Shown one piece after another: positions 1-8,223 of a DNA stretch of 64,000 nt. How positions within the stretch are numbered: the stretch's first letter is position 1; each line of letters starts with the position of its first letter. The notes under the pieces were generated by a model, which made no database searches, was not told where the DNA came from, and saw nothing but the letters and a program-made list of their open reading frames with translations. The translations under genes and the position numbers were made by a program. Origin of the DNA: Methyloceanibacter sp. wino2 (GTDB lineage Bacteria; Pseudomonadota; Alphaproteobacteria; Rhizobiales; Methyloligellaceae); NCBI RefSeq assembly GCF_003071365.1, contig NZ_CP028960.1, positions 1,798,001-1,862,000 of the forward strand, in the 5' to 3' direction.

Positions 1-2
1 GC

Positions 3-2747
3 ACCTACGACAGCATCTTCCTGTCGAACTATGCGAGCATCAATGTGCTCGACACCTTGGCGCGGACACCCGGGGTCGCGCAGGTCAGCAATCTCGGCGC
101 GCGCGACTACAGCATGCGTGTTTGGCTCCAGCCCGACCGGATGACGAGCCTTGGATTGACGGCGACCGACGTCATTTCGGCAATTCGCGCACAGAACATT
201 CAGGCGGCGCCCGGAGCGCTCGGTGCCGCGCCGACCTCGCCGACACAGCAGTTCCAGTACACGCTCACCGCTCAGGGGCGTCTCGATACGGTCTCCGAAT
301 TCGAGGAAATCATCCTCGTGGCCAAGCCCGATGGCACGGTGGTCACCCTCAAGGATGTGGCGCGGGTGGAGCTCGGGGCGCAGAACTACGGTTGGTTCGG
401 CGAACTGAACGGAAAGCCAGCCGCGCTCCTCGCCGTGTATCAGCTCTCCGACGCCAATGCGCTCAACGTGGCCGATCAGATTCGGGCGGAGATGGAAGTC
501 TTGGCGCAGCGCTTTCCCGACGATGTCGCCTACCAGGTTACCTACGACACCACGCTCTTCGTGACGGCGTCGATCAAGGAGGTCGTCGTCACGCTGTTCC
601 AGGCCTTGGCCCTGGTGATCTGCGTGGTCTTTATCTTCCTCCAGGATTGGCGCTCGACGCTCATTCCGGCCATCGCCATCCCCGTCTCGCTGATTGGTAC
701 GCTGGCATTCCTGCTGGCAATGGGGTTCACCATCAACACGATCAGCCTGTTCGGCCTCGTGCTCGCCATCGGCCTCGTGGTGGACGACGCGATTGTCGTG
801 GTGGAGAACGTGCAGCGGCATATCGCCGACGGACTCGAGCCGCGAGAGGCGACGAAGGTCGCCATGCGGGAAGTCACGGCTCCGGTCATCGCGACCACAC
901 TCGTCCTGCTCGCCGTGTTCGTTCCGTCCGCCTTCACGCCGGGCATTACGGGCCGGCTGTTCGTCCAGTTCGCCGCGACGATCTCGATCTCGGTGCTGTT
1001 GTCGTCGATCAATGCCCTCACGCTCAGCCCTGCGCTCTGTGCCGCCGTTCTGAGGGAGCCCAAGAAAGCGACCTGGGGACCGCTGGCCTGGTTCGAGAAG
1101 GGACTGGAAAAATCGCGCAATGGCTACAACTCAATCGTCCGCCATCTGATCCGCAGAACGATCCTCGGTCTGGTGATCATCGCCGGCATGATCGGTGCGA
1201 CTGCTTTCCTCGGCATGACCACCCCAACCGGGTTCATTCCGCAAGAAGATCAGGGCACGGTCTATGTCAATGTAAGCCTGCCGGACGGGGCCGCCCTGCC
1301 GCGGACGGCCCAAGTCATGAAGCAGGTCGAGAAGATTCTCGAGGACAACCCCGGCGTAGAGAACATCATCTCGGTCGGCGGCTATTCAATTCTGCAAAGC
1401 ACCGTGATGCCGAATGCCGCGTTCCTGATCGCGGTTCTGAAGCCGTGGGACGAGCGGACGACAAAGGAACTCAGCCTGCGTGGAATCATGGAATCGATCG
1501 GCCCGCAATTCGCCGCCATACCTCAAGCCACGATCATTCCTTTCGTGCCTCCCGCCATTCCCGGGCTCGGCAACACAGGCGGCTTCGAGTTTGTGCTTCA
1601 GGACACCCAGAACCGGCCGGTGGGGGATCTCGCTTCGGCGCTCAACGGGTTCATCTACACCGCCAATGGCGATCCCGTACTCACCGGCGTCTTCAGCACG
1701 TTCACGGCGAACTCGCCGCAATACTTCGTCGATCTCAATCGCAAGCTGGCCGAAACCAAGGGCGTCAGCGCGGAAGACCTCTTCACCGTGCTCAATGCCA
1801 ATATCGGTACGTACTACGTCAACGACTTCAACAAATTTGGCCGGGTCTATCAAGTCTACCTCCAGGCGGAGCAGGACAAGCGGGAGAAACCGACCGACGT
1901 CGGAGACCTCTACGTTAAGTCGACCAACAACGCGATGGTCCCCGTCCGCACGCTCGTGACGCTGGAGCCGTCGCTCGGCCCCGACACCATCCAGCGCTAC
2001 AACATGTTCAACTCCGCCACCATCAACGGCAACGCGGCGTCCGGCTACAGTTCGGGCCAGGCGCTCGACGCGATGGATACGCTGGCCGCAGAGAATCTGC
2101 CGGACGGCTATACCTATGAGTGGACGGGCATGTCCTACGAGGAGGTCAAGGCGGGAGCGGCCGGCAATGCGGTGTTCCTGCTCTCGATCATCTTCGCCTA
2201 TCTCTTCCTGGTCGCGCAGTACGAGAGCTGGACCATCCCCATGGCGGTCATGCTCACAGTCGTCTTTGCCGTCTTGGGCGCGCTGCTCGCCTTACGCTTC
2301 ACCGGTATCGCGCTCAATACCTACGGTCAGGTCGGTCTGATCCTACTCGTCGGTCTCGCGGCGAAGAACGCGATTCTGATCGTTGAGTTTGCCAAGGAGA
2401 AACGGGAGGCGGGCGAACCCATCGTACAAGCCGCCGAGGAAGCCGCGTCCTTGCGGTTCCGCGCCGTTCTGATGACGGCCCTGTCCTTTATCCTGGGCGT
2501 GCTGCCGCTTGTTCTGGCGACCGGCGCGGGCGCAGCTTCCCGTGTGTCGGTCGGCGTGACGGTGTTCGGCGGCATGCTGTTCGCAACCGTGATCGGCGTC
2601 AGCTTCATCCCGTTCCTCTATGTCGAGTTCCAGCGTTTGCGGGAGTCCGTCAAGAAGAAGAGCGGCGACACCCCGACAACCTCTGAAGGCTCCGATACGC
2701 CGGGCGGACCCGGAACCACGCAAGACCCGGCCCCGCAGCAGACCTAA
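3..2747 (+). CDS. RND-family multidrug efflux permease (AcrB/MexB type), 5' partial
   Basis: This is the inner-membrane permease of a tripartite efflux pump, which uses proton influx to expel hydrophobic drugs. The reading frame is open from base 3, so the start lies before the window; by comparison with AcrB (about 1040 aa) roughly the first 150 residues are missing. Visible marks of the HAE1 RND family are a transmembrane motif with two adjacent aspartates ([13 protein letters not shown]), matching the AcrB proton-relay pair, a later segment [16 protein letters not shown] holding the conserved relay lysine, and two large periplasmic domains. The C-terminal tail is rich in Thr, Pro and Gly. 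The membrane fusion partner is presumably upstream, outside the window. Family certain, substrate unknown. Confidence 0.95.
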   Translation, partial: TYDSIFLSNYASINVLDTLARTPGVAQVSNLGARDYSMRVWLQPDRMTSLGLTATDVISAIRAQNIQAAPGALGAAPTSPTQQFQYTLTAQGRLDTVSEFEEIILVAKPDGTVVTLKDVARVELGAQNYGWFGELNGKPAALLAVYQLSDANALNVADQIRAEMEVLAQRFPDDVAYQVTYDTTLFVTASIKEVVVTLFQALALVICVVFIFLQDWRSTLIPAIAIPVSLIGTLAFLLAMGFTINTISLFGLVLAIGLVVDDAIVVVENVQRHIADGLEPREATKVAMREVTAPVIATTLVLLAVFVPSAFTPGITGRLFVQFAATISISVLLSSINALTLSPALCAAVLREPKKATWGPLAWFEKGLEKSRNGYNSIVRHLIRRTILGLVIIAGMIGATAFLGMTTPTGFIPQEDQGTVYVNVSLPDGAALPRTAQVMKQVEKILEDNPGVENIISVGGYSILQSTVMPNAAFLIAVLKPWDERTTKELSLRGIMESIGPQFAAIPQATIIPFVPPAIPGLGNTGGFEFVLQDTQNRPVGDLASALNGFIYTANGDPVLTGVFSTFTANSPQYFVDLNRKLAETKGVSAEDLFTVLNANIGTYYVNDFNKFGRVYQVYLQAEQDKREKPTDVGDLYVKSTNNAMVPVRTLVTLEPSLGPDTIQRYNMFNSATINGNAASGYSSGQALDAMDTLAAENLPDGYTYEWTGMSYEEVKAGAAGNAVFLLSIIFAYLFLVAQYESWTIPMAVMLTVVFAVLGALLALRFTGIALNTYGQVGLILLVGLAAKNAILIVEFAKEKREAGEPIVQAAEEAASLRFRAVLMTALSFILGVLPLVLATGAGAASRVSVGVTVFGGMLFATVIGVSFIPFLYVEFQRLRESVKKKSGDTPTTSEGSDTPGGPGTTQDPAPQQT

Positions 2748-2750
2748 GTC

Positions 2751-3200
2751 ATGCACTTCGAGATCATCATCGGCGGCGCCATGATCGTCATTACGACGGT
2801 CATCCAAGGCGTGTTCACCATGGTGGGCGTGGAGTACATGCGCGACTATGCCGACCGGCACAACGAGCCCGCGCTCATCTGGTCGACGCTCCGGCTGGCG
2901 GTCTTCGTTCTGTGGCTGTTTCTCGCCACGATAATCGAGGTGTGGGTCTGGGCGGTGCTCTATATCTCCCTCGACGCCTTCGACTCCTTCGAGACCGCGC
3001 TCTACTTTTCGACCGTGACGTTCACCACGCTCGGCTTCGGAGACATCGTGCTCGAGGATAAATGGCGGCTGTTGTCGTCGTTCGAAGCCGCGAACGGTCT
3101 ACTGATGTTCGGCTGGTCGACGGCGCTGGTGTTCGTCGGCGTACAGTGGACGTTCGAGAACCGGGCTCAGCATCGCCGCAAGCGGACGCCGCACAATTAG
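2751..3200 (+). CDS. Small potassium-channel-like membrane protein (Ion_trans_2 pore)
   Basis: This 149-aa protein has three hydrophobic segments (about residues 6-28, 46-72 and 108-126) and a re-entrant pore loop before the last. Residues 93-98 read TLGFGD, a conservative variant of the TVGYGD potassium selectivity filter, preceded by a typical pore helix (FSTVTFT). No cytoplasmic RCK or cyclic-nucleotide-binding domain follows; the protein ends soon after the last helix. The start lies 3 nt after the RND permease stop, so the two are probably co-transcribed. Members of this family are seen in alphaproteobacteria but their physiology is largely unknown. Potassium selectivity is inferred from the filter only. 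Confidence 0.85.
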   Translation: MHFEIIIGGAMIVITTVIQGVFTMVGVEYMRDYADRHNEPALIWSTLRLAVFVLWLFLATIIEVWVWAVLYISLDAFDSFETALYFSTVTFTTLGFGDIVLEDKWRLLSSFEAANGLLMFGWSTALVFVGVQWTFENRAQHRRKRTPHN

Positions 3201-3271
3201 CCCCGCGCCGAGCCCGTCGCCGTTCCAATTTTCCTAAAGTCCGACGTCAACCTGGCGGATGAGCGTCGACG

Positions 3272-3946
3272 TCAGAACACGCGTTGGAGGACGTAAATAG
3301 TGTCGCCTGGCTGGACGGGATAATCGGTCGGCACCATGACGGTCGACATGACGCCGTCGAATTTGCGCGTGAGGCGGACGAAGCGCTGCTTGGCGCGCGG
3401 CGTATAGCCTTCGGCGATGGCGACCGCGTTCTCCACGGTCAGACCCTGGGCGAAGGGATACTGGCCCGGCCGCGTGACCTGTCCGAGGATGTAGAAGGGC
3501 CGGTAGGTGATCACCTCGGCGGTGACCTTCGGGTCCTTGATGTATTGGCTGCGCAACCGGCTCGCGACCTGGCGCGCGAGCCCGTCGGCGGTGAGCCCCC
3601 GCGCGCGGACCTGTCCGATCAGGGGGACGGCGACGGTGCCGGAGGCGCTGACCGTATAGACGTTCGAGAGATTCTGCTGCCCGAACACGATGATGCGGAC
3701 GCGGTCGCCTGCATCGAGCGTGTAGTTGGCGTGGGGCACCACGGGGACGCCGGGCGGTGCGCGGCCTGCGCCGGGTGGAAACAGCTGGCCGGGCCACGGT
3801 AGGGGCGCCGGCGTGGAAAGAGCAAGATCCGGCGTTCTCAGCCCCGGGATGGCGCCGCCCTTGCACCCCGACAGGCCGCCCGCCATGAGGACGAGCAACA
3901 GGGTGAGGATCTTCTTGGCACTGACCGTGATACGGCACGTGGTCAT
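3272..3946 (-). CDS. Polysaccharide export outer-membrane lipoprotein (Wza/GumB family)
   Basis: It forms or helps form the outer-membrane channel for exopolysaccharide. The ATG at 3946 gives 224 aa, preceded by a GGAG box 8 nt upstream; an upstream in-frame start at 3988 would bury the signal peptide. Residues 1-28 are a lipoprotein signal peptide with lipobox LSGC (Cys28). The Poly_export domain follows (YTLDAGDRVRIIVFGQQNLS) and then a SLBB-type segment (FYILGQVTRPGQYPF). It is short compared with E. coli Wza (about 380 aa) and closer in size to GumB. It is the first gene of the exopolysaccharide locus on this strand, divergent from the acetyltransferase-like gene. Confidence 0.93.
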   Translation of the reverse strand: MTTCRITVSAKKILTLLLVLMAGGLSGCKGGAIPGLRTPDLALSTPAPLPWPGQLFPPGAGRAPPGVPVVPHANYTLDAGDRVRIIVFGQQNLSNVYTVSASGTVAVPLIGQVRARGLTADGLARQVASRLRSQYIKDPKVTAEVITYRPFYILGQVTRPGQYPFAQGLTVENAVAIAEGYTPRAKQRFVRLTRKFDGVMSTVMVPTDYPVQPGDTIYVLQRVF

Positions 3947-4297
3947 ACAAGCGGCTCCAGGACGTCGGCGAACGACGCCGACAGACAACGTCGATGTGTC
4001 CCGAACCTACCCTCGGCATGGTTAATAAATGCTGAGCGGATGTCCCAGTATGATCGGACCGGCCTATAGCGGTGCCGCCGCCGGGGTCGGCAGAACCGTC
4101 GGATGGCCACGCGAAAGGCCAATGGAATTCCGGAGTCCACGCGGAATTAACGGCCTTGTGGCTAGAACCGTGCTCCAAGCCGGTCGTCCGAACCCGGCGC
4201 AATCTGTCGTACACAAATTTCAGTCACTCGGTCGGAGCGCCTGTCGTTCCGGATCCCGTCACAGGGCAGGCGAGTGTTGGGGCCGAGGAGGGTCCGT
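3947..4297. other. Divergent intergenic region of the exopolysaccharide locus
   Basis: This 351-bp stretch separates the divergent export lipoprotein and acetyltransferase-like genes, so it must hold both promoters. The small open frames in it have no ribosome site or recognisable product. The only structure I can point to is the inverted repeat at 4126-4148. Confidence 0.6.
4126..4148. promoter_or_regulatory. Inverted repeat, candidate operator
   Basis: A perfect 7-bp inverted repeat, AATTCCG at 4126-4132 and CGGAATT at 4142-4148, is separated by 9 bp, giving half-site centres about 16 bp apart. It lies in the divergent promoter region of two exopolysaccharide genes. The spacing suits a dimeric regulator, but no regulator gene is nearby and the sequence does not match an operator I know. 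Confidence 0.3.
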
Positions 4298-5380
4298 ATG
4301 ATTGAATTCGAACAGCGAGGCGCGTTCGACTTTCGCTCCGATGAGTACGAACAACTCTTCGCTCAATCATCGGCCACCGCTTTCCAGCACCCTATATGGT
4401 TGGACCGGGTCTATACGCAGCTGGTCGCGCCCAGCGGCGCGAAACCCCTGATCGTAGCCGGCCGAGCGCGTGCCGATCAGAAACTGAAGGTCGTCTTTCC
4501 CCTGATCCGGCGGGGGCTGGGCCCCGTCGCGACGGTCGGCTACGCCGATATGGGCGTGAGCGACTACAACGCGCCGATTGTCGATCTGTCTCTGCAGCCA
4601 AAGCTCGGGGACCAGCCGAACATTGTTGGGCTGTTGAGGCATGCGATCCGGCCCGCCCTACTTGGACGCCTGCAGAAGATGCGCGGCGACACACTCGAGA
4701 GCCTCGGGCTCCGTCAAATTCTGCCTTCGGACTTCATGGGGTTCCATTCCCATGAGGTTCAACTGCACGGTCCGTATTCCGCATGGCGCAAAGACGCACT
4801 CAGCAAAAGCTTTGTCCGCTTCCTGGATCGAAAGGGCCGTGCCTTGGCAAAGATGGGCGCCGTCGAGTTCAAGGAACTGACGGACGCCGAATCGATCGGC
4901 GACGCCTTCTCGGCCCTCAAGTCGTTCCGCGAGGACCGCTTGCCCGACGATCCCCTCAAGAACGAGCGCTACTTCAACTTCTACAAGGATGTCGCCGTTG
5001 AGGGGTGTCGGTCCGGATTTGCCCGGACTCAACTGCTGACATGCGGCGGTGAAGACGCGGCCATCGTCTTTGGCCTGTCCCATGGCGGGCGGTTCCACCT
5101 CTTGCTCACAGGGTTCAACTTCCCGGCGTTCCGCAATGTTTCCGCCGGCAAGCTGATCATGGAGCATTCGATCGAGGCTGCCATCGACCGCGGAGAAACG
5201 GTCTATGACTTCACGATCGGCGACGAGGCCTACAAGACGGAGTTTGGGACCCGGGCCTTGCCCATGTACACGGCCTGGATAGGCCCCGGTCCGCTTGCAG
5301 CTCTCGCAAGCGCAGCCTCCGGGGCATTGGCAGAGCTGAAGCGCATCAAACGGACAAGGTCTTTGAAAAAACGCGCTTGA
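4298..5380 (+). CDS. GNAT-fold acyltransferase of the FemAB/CelD type
   Basis: A 360-aa protein of the Acetyltransf_6 (CelD/BcsL) group, which often sits in exopolysaccharide clusters and is thought to acylate sugars or transfer amino-acyl groups. The start at 4298 follows a GAGGAGG box by 5-6 nt; the in-frame codon at 4274 has no such site. The C-terminal part shows the group signature (VYDFTIGDEAYKTEFG, about residues 304-319), with the GNAT core before it (HLLLTGFNFPAF). No membrane segment or signal peptide is visible, so it is cytoplasmic. It is upstream of, and on the same strand as, the initiating sugar transferase. Family fairly sure; substrate unknown. Confidence 0.8.
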   Translation: MIEFEQRGAFDFRSDEYEQLFAQSSATAFQHPIWLDRVYTQLVAPSGAKPLIVAGRARADQKLKVVFPLIRRGLGPVATVGYADMGVSDYNAPIVDLSLQPKLGDQPNIVGLLRHAIRPALLGRLQKMRGDTLESLGLRQILPSDFMGFHSHEVQLHGPYSAWRKDALSKSFVRFLDRKGRALAKMGAVEFKELTDAESIGDAFSALKSFREDRLPDDPLKNERYFNFYKDVAVEGCRSGFARTQLLTCGGEDAAIVFGLSHGGRFHLLLTGFNFPAFRNVSAGKLIMEHSIEAAIDRGETVYDFTIGDEAYKTEFGTRALPMYTAWIGPGPLAALASAASGALAELKRIKRTRSLKKRA

Positions 5381-5715
5381 TCCCGCCGTGAGCGCCGGAT
5401 CTGGGGGATGTTCTGCGGTCCAGGTCGACGCTCGACCGCCGCCATCGTCGGTCCTTATCGGCACCACTGCCCCAGACCGGAACCGGCGGGCGGCCGGACT
5501 TATCATTTTGGGACAGGTTACCGATTATTAAAATCGGCCGCGCTGGGCCGGATTTTCTCAAAAAATGCATTAATAATCAGATTGTTATGAGCTCCGTCGG
5601 CGGACGATTTGTCACCTTCCAGGGGCGTGGCCGCCGGGCGTACATCTTGCACTGGTCCCTCCTGAGGCCCAACTCTCGACGGTTCGAGAGGGATCAACTA
5701 ACGCCGTACCAAGCC
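5381..5715 (+). other. Intergenic region upstream of the initiating sugar transferase
   Basis: This 335-bp non-coding stretch contains a distinctly AT-rich block at about 5500-5590, unusual in this GC-rich window, with an inverted repeat at 5521-5537. I take it as the promoter and control region of the sugar transferase. No sigma-factor consensus can be assigned with confidence. An in-frame ATG at 5587 would extend the downstream protein by 43 residues that do not look conserved. Confidence 0.5.
5521..5537. promoter_or_regulatory. AT-centred inverted repeat, candidate operator
   Basis: CCGATT at 5521-5526 and AATCGG at 5532-5537 form a perfect 6-bp inverted repeat around ATTAA. It lies in the AT-rich block about 180 bp before the sugar transferase start. 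It could be a regulator site or a weak hairpin; there is no T-run after it, so a terminator is less likely. Confidence 0.25.
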
Positions 5716-7182
5716 ATGTCCGACACGCTAACCGTCAAAACCGACCCGGTGCCCGACACCTCGCGGTCGACTCGCCCGTCGTACCGAGTGCCCCTGCTGC
5801 TCGGGCGCACGCTGCGCGCGCTTTGGCCGCTGGCCGATGCCCTCGTTATCGTGGGTCTCGCAGTGTTGTCGGGGCTTGCCTATCACTGGGCCATCTACGG
5901 GCAAAGCGGTCCCGTGTTGTCGTATTTTCACCTTGGCCTCGGGGTCGCGGGCCTGCGCCTGGTTCTTCGTCAAGCCAAGTCCTATGACCCGTCCAAACCC
6001 AAGGGCACGCTGCGCTACGAGTTCTATCTCTGGAACGCGACCTTCCTCGGCATCATCGTCATCGCCTTCTTCATGAAAGTCTCGGCGGATTACTCGCGTG
6101 GCGCTGTCGTCCTTTTTTACGTGGTTGGCCTGCCGGTCCTGGTCACGTGGCAGTCGTTCTGGCGTCGCTCCATTCGCGAAGGCTACAGCTCGGGAGCGCT
6201 GGCGGTTCATCGCGCGCTTCTGGTGGGCACGCCCGACAGGATCGCAGAGTTTCGCAACCACCACCGGCCTGCGGATCTCGGGCTTATTGTCAGCGGCGTG
6301 GTGAACTGGCCCGAACATGTTCTGGCGGACACGGCTCTCGGCCGGGCCGCTCTGGAAGATGCGATTGGGCACACCATCAAGCGGGTCCGGCAGTCGGACG
6401 TCGAGGAGGTCGTGATCCTCGTCCCGTGGTCCTACGTGAACGCGATCAACACGATTGCGGAAATGTTCAAGATGGCGCCGGTGAGAGTTCGCTTGGTTCC
6501 CGAGACGATTATGGATCGCTTCTTCCAGCTGCCGATGTCGCGGCTGGGCTCACTGGCGACGCTGAACTTGGCGCGGCCGCCGCTGACGGTCCTGGAAGTT
6601 CTTGCGAAACGCACGGTCGATCTAGTGGGCGCCACCGTCGGACTGATCCTGGCGCTGCCGGTGTTCATCGTCGTCGCTGTGCTCATCAAGCTGGACTCCC
6701 CCGGTCCGGTGCTCTTCCGGCAGGGACGCCTGGGCTCCAATCAGAAAGAGTTCCAGATCTACAAATTCCGTACGATGACCACCACCGAGGACGGCGCGGA
6801 AGTCAGCCAGGCCGTGAGTGGCGACCGGCGTTTCACCAAGATCGGGCAATACCTTCGGCGCTGGAACCTCGACGAGCTGCCTCAGCTGGTCAACGTCCTT
6901 CGGGGAAACATGTCGCTGGTGGGGCCGAGACCCCATGCGACCACGCACGACCGGGACTTCGAAAACCTGGTGGCGTCCTACGCGCGGCGCCACAACATCA
7001 AGCCCGGTATTACTGGTTGGGCTCAAGTGAACGGTTACCGGGGGCCGACGGACTCGATCGAGAAAATCGAGGGGCGTGTCGATCACGATATCTACTACAT
7101 CGACAACTGGTCGATGCTCTTCGACTTCTACATCCTTCTGCTGACGATCGTCTCGCCGCGAGCCTATCGCAACGCGCTATAG
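5716..7182 (+). CDS. Undecaprenyl-phosphate sugar phosphotransferase (WcaJ/GumD family)
   Basis: This 488-aa polyprenyl sugar-1-phosphate transferase starts the repeat unit by moving glucose- or galactose-1-phosphate onto undecaprenyl phosphate. It has several N-terminal membrane segments, a central nucleotide-sugar-sensing-like domain, then a last hydrophobic segment (about residues 305-325) and the catalytic domain with FRQGRLGSNQ, YKFRTM, RRWNLDELPQL and MSLVGPRPH. The ending KPGITGWAQVNGYRG and YYIDNWSM is typical. I chose the ATG at 5716 because it places the first helix at the usual distance; the ribosome site is weak and an ATG at 5587 is in frame. It ends 16 nt before the convergent thiol oxidoreductase gene. 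Confidence 0.93.
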   Translation: MSDTLTVKTDPVPDTSRSTRPSYRVPLLLGRTLRALWPLADALVIVGLAVLSGLAYHWAIYGQSGPVLSYFHLGLGVAGLRLVLRQAKSYDPSKPKGTLRYEFYLWNATFLGIIVIAFFMKVSADYSRGAVVLFYVVGLPVLVTWQSFWRRSIREGYSSGALAVHRALLVGTPDRIAEFRNHHRPADLGLIVSGVVNWPEHVLADTALGRAALEDAIGHTIKRVRQSDVEEVVILVPWSYVNAINTIAEMFKMAPVRVRLVPETIMDRFFQLPMSRLGSLATLNLARPPLTVLEVLAKRTVDLVGATVGLILALPVFIVVAVLIKLDSPGPVLFRQGRLGSNQKEFQIYKFRTMTTTEDGAEVSQAVSGDRRFTKIGQYLRRWNLDELPQLVNVLRGNMSLVGPRPHATTHDRDFENLVASYARRHNIKPGITGWAQVNGYRGPTDSIEKIEGRVDHDIYYIDNWSMLFDFYILLLTIVSPRAYRNAL

Positions 7183-7198
7183 TCGCGGCCGCCCACAC

Positions 7199-7951
7199 TC
7201 AACATCCCGTGCCGCAGCCCTCCGACCGCACGCGCGCCACTTGCTCTTGCAGCGACGAATAGAACTCGGACGGCGGCGCGGACCAGACCTGGTCTCCCAC
7301 GAGATAGAAGGGGACACCCCTGATTCCAAGCTCGCCGGCAAGCTGCTTGTTTGCAGCGAGTACGGCCGAAATCTCGGGGTCGTTCATGTCTCGCTCCAGG
7401 CGGGACCGGTCGAGACCAAGTTCCTCCGCGATTTTCAAGGCCCGAAACTTGGACGCGCGCCCTTGGATGGTTTCAAGGCGGCGATGCAGTTCCTGCGCCC
7501 CGCCTTGGCGCTCTGCGGCAAGAACAATACGCGCGACGTCCTGCGAGTCCCGGCCAAGCACTGGGAGGTCCTTCAGGATCAGCTTGACCTGTCCGTCCTC
7601 GTCCGTCAGCCGTACGAGTTCGGGGGCGCCCGCCCGGCAGTCGGGGCAGTTGTAGTCGTGGAAGGCGACGATGCTCACGTTGCCGTCAGGATTGCCGACA
7701 ACGAGGCTGGCTGGGTCGCGATAGAGCTCTTCCGTATGCGCCGCGGCTGCACGTTCGCTGCGCTCGGTGCGCGTCAGCCGCTCGATAGCGACGACCCCTA
7801 CGGCGATGACGCACAGGGCAAGGCCGAGGCCGATCAGCCCGAGCACCCATTTGCGGCGGCAAGGGACCAGCCCCAAACAGCGCGCCGGGGTTTGTCCCGA
7901 TGCACGCTCCTTGTGCGCATTGGCTTCGGTCTCATGCGGATGCTGGATCAT
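7199..7951 (-). CDS. DsbA-family thiol:disulfide oxidoreductase, membrane-anchored
   Basis: A 250-aa protein with one N-terminal membrane segment (about residues 35-56) and a periplasmic thioredoxin-fold domain of the DSBA type. The active site is CPDC at residues 102-105 (FHDYNCPDC), and the cis-proline loop is seen as RGVPFYLVGD. The ATG at 7951 follows GAGAGG by 4 nt; a TTG at 7963 is the alternative. It lies inside the exopolysaccharide locus, transcribed against the sugar transferase and divergent from the Wzz-like gene. CPDC is unlike the CPHC of E. coli DsbA. Whether it oxidises, reduces or isomerises is not decidable here. Confidence 0.88.
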   Translation of the reverse strand: MIQHPHETEANAHKERASGQTPARCLGLVPCRRKWVLGLIGLGLALCVIAVGVVAIERLTRTERSERAAAAHTEELYRDPASLVVGNPDGNVSIVAFHDYNCPDCRAGAPELVRLTDEDGQVKLILKDLPVLGRDSQDVARIVLAAERQGGAQELHRRLETIQGRASKFRALKIAEELGLDRSRLERDMNDPEISAVLAANKQLAGELGIRGVPFYLVGDQVWSAPPSEFYSSLQEQVARVRSEGCGTGC

Positions 7952-8223
7952 GGCGCCTCTCAATAGTTGGCCGTACTCGCGGCTTCTCGAGCAATTCGCT
8001 GCCGGTTCCGGGTTTATTTGCCGTTAACCGCCCATGGCGTCATCCCCAGGCGGTGCGCGCAAGCAGGACCTTAAGACGTGCCCGTTTTTGGCACAGGGTT
8101 CGGCAGGCAATACTTAACTTGTTGCCGCCATTCTTATCGATGACAGGTTCCTGGCCGACTAGTAGAATGGCGGGGCCTCACCAAGGCCAATCTTTGTGGG
8201 ACTTCCGGGTAGGCACAAAGCCT

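Noticed and set aside
122-1918. A 598-aa open frame on the + strand inside the RND gene
   Set aside because: It is an Arg/His-rich shadow frame of the efflux permease with no domain.
8088-8105. A possible sigma-54 promoter upstream of the Wzz-like gene (TTGGCACAGGGTTCGGCA)
   Set aside because: The GG element is good, but the GC element is one base too far and the TTGC core reads TCGG, so it fails the -24/-12 spacing.
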